64,000 nt of DNA, from positions 1,959,001 to 2,023,000 of the forward strand of contig JAMWBK010000001.1 in NCBI GenBank assembly GCA_029953675.1, in the 5' to 3' direction. Under the pieces are notes generated by a model. The model had not been told where the DNA came from and did no database searches. It saw only the letters and a list, made by a program, of their open reading frames with translations. Position 1 is the stretch's first letter. Every line of letters starts with the position of its first letter. A program made the position numbers and the translations under genes. Positions 60,378 to 64,000 of the stretch are shown here, piece after piece. Source of the stretch: Rhodosorus marinus. Taxonomy: Eukaryota; Rhodophyta; Stylonematophyceae; Stylonematales; Stylonemataceae.

Positions 60378-62270
60378 ATGAACGCGCAAGGGGACGCTCA
60401 GCCCGGGTTTATTGAGGGAAGTGCGCTTGCGCGGTTCGATATTGGCCGATGGAAGGAGGTCCTCGATCAGCTGAAAGCGAACTACGAAGCTGCAACTCAA
60501 GAATATGGTGGCTATGGAACTGTGGCGGAGCAGTATCAGGCCAAAATCGATGCTCAGCGAGCTGAAATGAACAACATGGAAATGGCAGTGAGCAGCCTTC
60601 AGAGGAAGCTGATCAATGCGCAGGAGAACTATGAGACTGAGCTTGGGAGGCTGAGGGACAAGCTGATAAAAGCCGGCGGTGATCCTGGAGCTCAACCGGC
60701 ATCGATCCTGCAGATAGCAGGACTTCCGCGTGCGGAAAAACAAGGCACAGAGACTGGAATGGTACCCGGAAGCCTGCCAGCTCTTGCGGCAAACTTTCCC
60801 GAGACACAAGGTTCTCTAGTGGAACCGCCCCTGAAGAAGCTTCGTGATGACGGCCTCGGTGGTGGAATTGATGTTGCTGGGGACAAGAAACCATCGCTTG
60901 TGAGGGGAGGAACATTACCGAGCGTCACCGCCACAACCGACCATTCGAACGCCGCAGCACCGCTTTCACTGCCCAGTCTAACCGGACTGGGCAATGCGAG
61001 GCTGATGGTTTCCTCACAAGTTCAGAAGGAACCTAAGACGTCCGCAACTGAGAGCGCTACGATTATTGAGTCAGCTCCGAAGCCGGTGCCCAGGTCCTAT
61101 AACTCGGCTGCGACGAGCTCTCCCGAGAACGACTACACTGTCGTCCATGGGAAGGAATTAACTGGAAACCAAGTGAACGTCGTACTACTGAACACGTTTC
61201 ATCACAAAGAAGTTGTTTGCTGCGTTCGGTACAGCTGGGACGGGGAGTACGTCGCCACAGGGTCAAACAGGCACGCGTACATGTTCAATGCGAGCACGGG
61301 GAAGACTTACGCTAGCTTCTCCCGAGGAGATGGGGATGACTCAGGGGACACCTATGTTCGCGCGATGTGCTTCTCACCCGACGGTAACTCGCTGATCACT
61401 GGCTCTGAGGATAAGCTCGTGAAAATCTGGGACATCAGGAAACGATCTGTGAAGCGCAAACTTGCAGGGCACGACGGAGATATCTATGCTGTGGAGTCGA
61501 CGAGGGATGGGACGATCATCGTCAGCGGCAGTGCAGATAAAACTGCAAAGATTTGGGACGCTAGAAGCGGAAAGATCCTGCACACTCTGGGGGGTGCTGA
61601 GAACGACGTCTTGGATGGGATAACCTCCATTTCCATCTCGAACAACGGAAAATATGTCGCTGCTGGTTCCTTGGATAAAACCGTTCGTGTCTGGGATGTG
61701 GAAACTGCACAGCTGCTGTGTGCCTATTCGGGTCACACGGACGCCGTGTACTCGGTTGCCTTCTCACCGGATTGCAGATCGTTGCTTTCCGGTAAGTTTG
61801 AAGAACTAATCTTGCTTGAACGGGTCGCGCGTGCTGAATGCTCGCTTTGGAAGGTCTCCGATTTCGCTGATTTCCACGATTTCTGTTTCTCTTTTACGTT
61901 CAAGGCTCTTCGGATAAGACTCTTCGGTTGTGGGACCTGTCCAACTCCAACGAACCCAAACTCACGTTCGCGGGTCACAAGGACTTTGTTCTGTCGGTCG
62001 CGTTCAGTCCAAATGGTACGTGTCATCCTGGCCTTAAAAATAGAGAAAGAACGAACCCTAAAGCTGTGTTCGGCAACTCCAGGTCGTTTGGTGCTCAGTG
62101 GAAGTAAGGATCGTACAGTCCAATTTTGGGAACCGAGAAATGCAAGGACATCCCTCATTCTGCAAGGGCATAAGAATTCAGTGATCAGCATTGCTCACTC
62201 ACCGACGAACAAGATGGTAGCCACTGGATCAGGAGACAACAGGGCCAGAACTTGGGCCTATACCAATTGA
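60378..62270 (+). CDS. Tup1-like WD40 transcriptional corepressor
   Basis: Three exons (60378-61791, 61905-62015, 62083-62270), introns 113 and 67 bp, give 570 residues. Residues about 20-95 are a helical coiled coil (WKEVLDQLKANYEAA...LQRKLINAQENYETEL) corresponding to the Tup1 tetramerisation domain that binds Cyc8/Ssn6-type TPR partners. A Pro/Ser/Gly-rich linker follows. From about 265 there are seven WD40 blades: ATGSNRHAYMFNASTGK, LITGSEDKLVKIWDIR, IVSGSADKTAKIWDAR, VAAGSLDKTVRVWDVE, SSDKTLRLWDL, LSGSKDRTVQFWEPR and the closing blade ATGSGDNRARTWAYTN. Both introns lie in the last three blades. Tup1/TupA/Groucho-class proteins recruit histone deacetylases and Mediator; nuclear corepression is inferred. 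A generic WD40 protein is less likely given the N-terminal domain. Confidence 0.9.
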   Translation: MNAQGDAQPGFIEGSALARFDIGRWKEVLDQLKANYEAATQEYGGYGTVAEQYQAKIDAQRAEMNNMEMAVSSLQRKLINAQENYETELGRLRDKLIKAGGDPGAQPASILQIAGLPRAEKQGTETGMVPGSLPALAANFPETQGSLVEPPLKKLRDDGLGGGIDVAGDKKPSLVRGGTLPSVTATTDHSNAAAPLSLPSLTGLGNARLMVSSQVQKEPKTSATESATIIESAPKPVPRSYNSAATSSPENDYTVVHGKELTGNQVNVVLLNTFHHKEVVCCVRYSWDGEYVATGSNRHAYMFNASTGKTYASFSRGDGDDSGDTYVRAMCFSPDGNSLITGSEDKLVKIWDIRKRSVKRKLAGHDGDIYAVESTRDGTIIVSGSADKTAKIWDARSGKILHTLGGAENDVLDGITSISISNNGKYVAAGSLDKTVRVWDVETAQLLCAYSGHTDAVYSVAFSPDCRSLLSGKFEELILLERVARAECSLWKVSDFADFHDFCFSFTFKALRIRLFGCGTCPTPTNPNSRSRVTRTLFCRSRSVQMVRVILALKIEKERTLKLCSATPGRLVLSGSKDRTVQFWEPRNARTSLILQGHKNSVISIAHSPTNKMVATGSGDNRARTWAYTN

Positions 62271-63677
62271 TTCGGGTAGAGCTAGGTCCACATGAAAGTT
62301 TTGATTTTGTTTCGCGCTTGGAGGGCATCTGCTTTTGGCTTGTATCTTTTGACGACGGAGAGGGGTCTGTCAATCGAGCGTGCGCTAGCCGTGAAGATCC
62401 AGACTCAGCACGGCGTGATTTACACCACGATCATGGATGGCATGACCGCTGATTTACGAGCTGCCTAAGGTACCGTAGAGACGGGGTGGCCGAGGAACAT
62501 AGGGCTCTCAGTAGACATTCATGTTTGCTCTACTATACAAGATACAACAGGCCGTCGCTGCCCAACGAATGGCTTGAAGAGGTTGCTGTCGAGACGGCTC
62601 GGTTCCCGGAATGTGTCCAGAGTACTGGAGGTTTAATCCGGAGCCAAAAAAAGGAAGGAAGAAACTAACGACAGTGGAGAGGTATGGTCGTCGCTTTTTT
62701 TTTTTTGGTTCAAAAGTAAATAGATCTATTCTCTCCGAAGGAAGCGAGGTGTGGTTGTCATTCAAGCCCCGTACCTGGACGTCGAATGCAAAGGCTATGG
62801 CAGTTCTGGCGAGCGCGATTTCCAGGTGGAGGTGTCCTGACCCAATAGCCGTTCACCAGGCTGTTCTACTTGCAACTCAAATACTGCACAGTGAACACTG
62901 TACAGCAGTTGAGCTGAGACATCCTGGAACAGATCCTATTTTAGAACGAAAAAAAGTGCACTTGTATAATACGCAAGACCCGGAGTCTTCACCAGGACTT
63001 TACTTTTGGGCCTTCCGCGATGTTGTTGTAGGTATCTTTCGCTATCCAAAGGCGGCATCCACTCCACAGCCCTACGCCGCTCAGAGAACAAACCAGTCAG
63101 AAGCGAGGGATACGAAACGTCGCACTCTGTGTAAACGCGATCAGTCAAAACAATCCAAAGTGGGGAGGGGTGAACAAAAACAACCACCAAAGCTGATTCC
63201 AAATTACAGTATGGCACCTCCTGTTTTTACAACGATATAGGGACAAAACCCTCTGCCCCTCCATGTCCAGTTGCTCATCTCCATCTACCCACCCAAACCC
63301 AACCCTCTGAAGACATTGTCCTACACGAAAAGCCAACCCAACTAGTGGAATCTGATATTAAACCAGATTCCATTAAAATACCTGAATAGACCATTTCAAT
63401 CTAAAATCGAATGGTATCGAATTTTGTTGTCAAATTCAAGGGTTTTGGGATAGGATAGCAATAGTTATCGACCGGTGGGGATGTGGATGAAGACGATCGG
63501 CACCGGAAGAGGAAGCGAGTTGGGATCCGATGGGTGTTTGTTGTTGGTAAAGCAGAGCTTCTCGATACAGACGTTTTAATGACTTGGAATCACCAGTCTT
63601 GCTTGTGAAAAACAAGAAAGATTTTGGGGTCCTTTTTTTTTGGGGGGGGGAGAGAGGAAGGGAGGGTTTTGGCTTCG
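62271..63677. other. Intergenic region
   Basis: No gene is established. A 209-codon frame at 62611-63240 starts with ATG but has no recognisable motif and passes through a T10 run. Bases 63346-63372 contain a 9-bp inverted repeat (TGGAATCTG/CAGATTCCA). From about 63600 a G-rich leader precedes the last gene. Confidence 0.5.
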
Positions 63678-64000
63678 ATGATCAGAACATGTCTTGGAGT
63701 ACTAAGAAGACCGCATGCTCGTGGTTTTTCTGGTGCGCAATTGGCACCGAGCAGCGCTGGAGGTATCTTCTTTGCGTTTGGTTGCCCTCTCTCCCTGTGC
63801 TTCTTTGCTGAAGATCGAGCGTGCTGTTTTTCTTATTCCTTTCTTGTTGTGGTTTAGCAGTTCAGCCAACGAGAGGAGTCCATGCTCTTCATACGGAGCG
63901 GCCGAGCGAAAACAGCGATTCCGGCTATGAGGCCGAACTCAAGCTGCGAGATTTGTTAATGGGAGGAAAGATCCGAGATGCCATGCAGTCCTACATGCTT
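63678..64000 (+). CDS. 5' part of a gene with mitochondrial-type leader, cut by window edge
   Basis: Exon 1 (63678-63762) reads MIRTCLGVLRRPHARGFSGA, a typical Arg-rich presequence with an RGF/S cleavage-like site. The donor GTATCT and acceptor TTTAGCAG (exon 2 from 63861) keep the frame and continue with a hydrophilic stretch including SENSDSGYEAELKLRDLLMG and GKIRDAMQSYML, open to the last base. The short visible part does not identify the family. Helical repeats of a PPR-like protein would be compatible but are not shown. Confidence 0.6.

Overview
This is a nuclear chromosome segment from a eukaryote. Nearly every gene is split by short GT-AG introns (about 67-151 bp), there is one gene every 3-4 kb, and the products belong to eukaryote-only systems: MIA40, VPS50, Nse4, RNA polymerase III RPC34, a ferlin, peroxisomal ABCD and a Tup1-type corepressor. 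A HAT-repeat protein of the HCF107/MBB1 kind, a GUCT-domain DEAD-box helicase, a DnaJ-type zinc-finger protein and several transit-peptide-like leaders point to a plastid-bearing organism, so an alga or other photosynthetic protist is most likely. A red-lineage alga would fit, but the sequence does not settle the lineage. All splice models were made by eye from reading-frame continuity, GT/AG sites and agreement with known families. They are predictions, although most models keep the frame exactly across every junction.

Layout. From 1 to 2.0 kb there is non-coding DNA with a 108-bp tandem duplication and a decayed coding relic. At 2.2-2.95 kb is a small membrane protein with a mitochondrial-type leader. 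At 4.8-7.7 kb is a GUCT-type DEAD-box RNA helicase with a long FGG tail, followed by a convergent coiled-coil gene (8.1-9.65 kb, minus). At 12.5-13.1 kb is a PDZ protein with a C-terminal membrane anchor. At 15.9-18.3 kb is an ABCD half-transporter, at 19.4-20.1 kb MIA40/CHCHD4, and at 23.0-29.9 kb a giant ferlin-like protein with membrane hairpins at both ends. It converges on the intronless HAT-repeat gene (30.8-32.3 kb, minus). From 32.3 to 37.1 kb is the largest gene-poor stretch, rich in repeats and palindromes. At 37.1-39.0 kb are a repeat protein with one membrane span and a UBX-domain protein.

From 41.8 to 46.9 kb is a 14-exon VPS50/syndetin gene with a long C-terminal extension, converging on DJ-1 (47.4-48.6 kb, minus). 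A DnaJ-type zinc-finger protein (50.6-52.3 kb) converges on Nse4 (52.6-53.5 kb, minus). RPC34/POLR3F (55.1-56.4 kb) converges on a gamma-carbonic-anhydrase-like gene (56.9-57.7 kb, minus). A Tup1-like WD40 corepressor lies at 60.4-62.3 kb, and the first two exons of a gene with a mitochondrial-type leader run off the right edge.

The genes do not form one pathway. They are ordinary housekeeping genes: organelle RNA and protein biogenesis (helicase, HAT, zinc finger, PDZ, MIA40), membrane traffic (ferlin, VPS50, UBX), genome upkeep and transcription (Nse4, RPC34, Tup1) and metabolism (ABCD, DJ-1, gamma-CA). Convergent gene pairs are packed 340-900 bp apart, while 5' flanks are long. Many 5' flanks are markedly G/T-rich on the sense strand, and this asymmetry hints at two further minus-strand genes near 3.4-3.8 kb and 10.8-11.7 kb. 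No tRNA, rRNA, CRISPR array or intact transposon was recognised. The most unusual items are the double-hairpin ferlin-like protein, a perfect 33-bp hairpin upstream of RPC34, the VPS50 extension with an internal duplication, and several uncharacterised repeat proteins.
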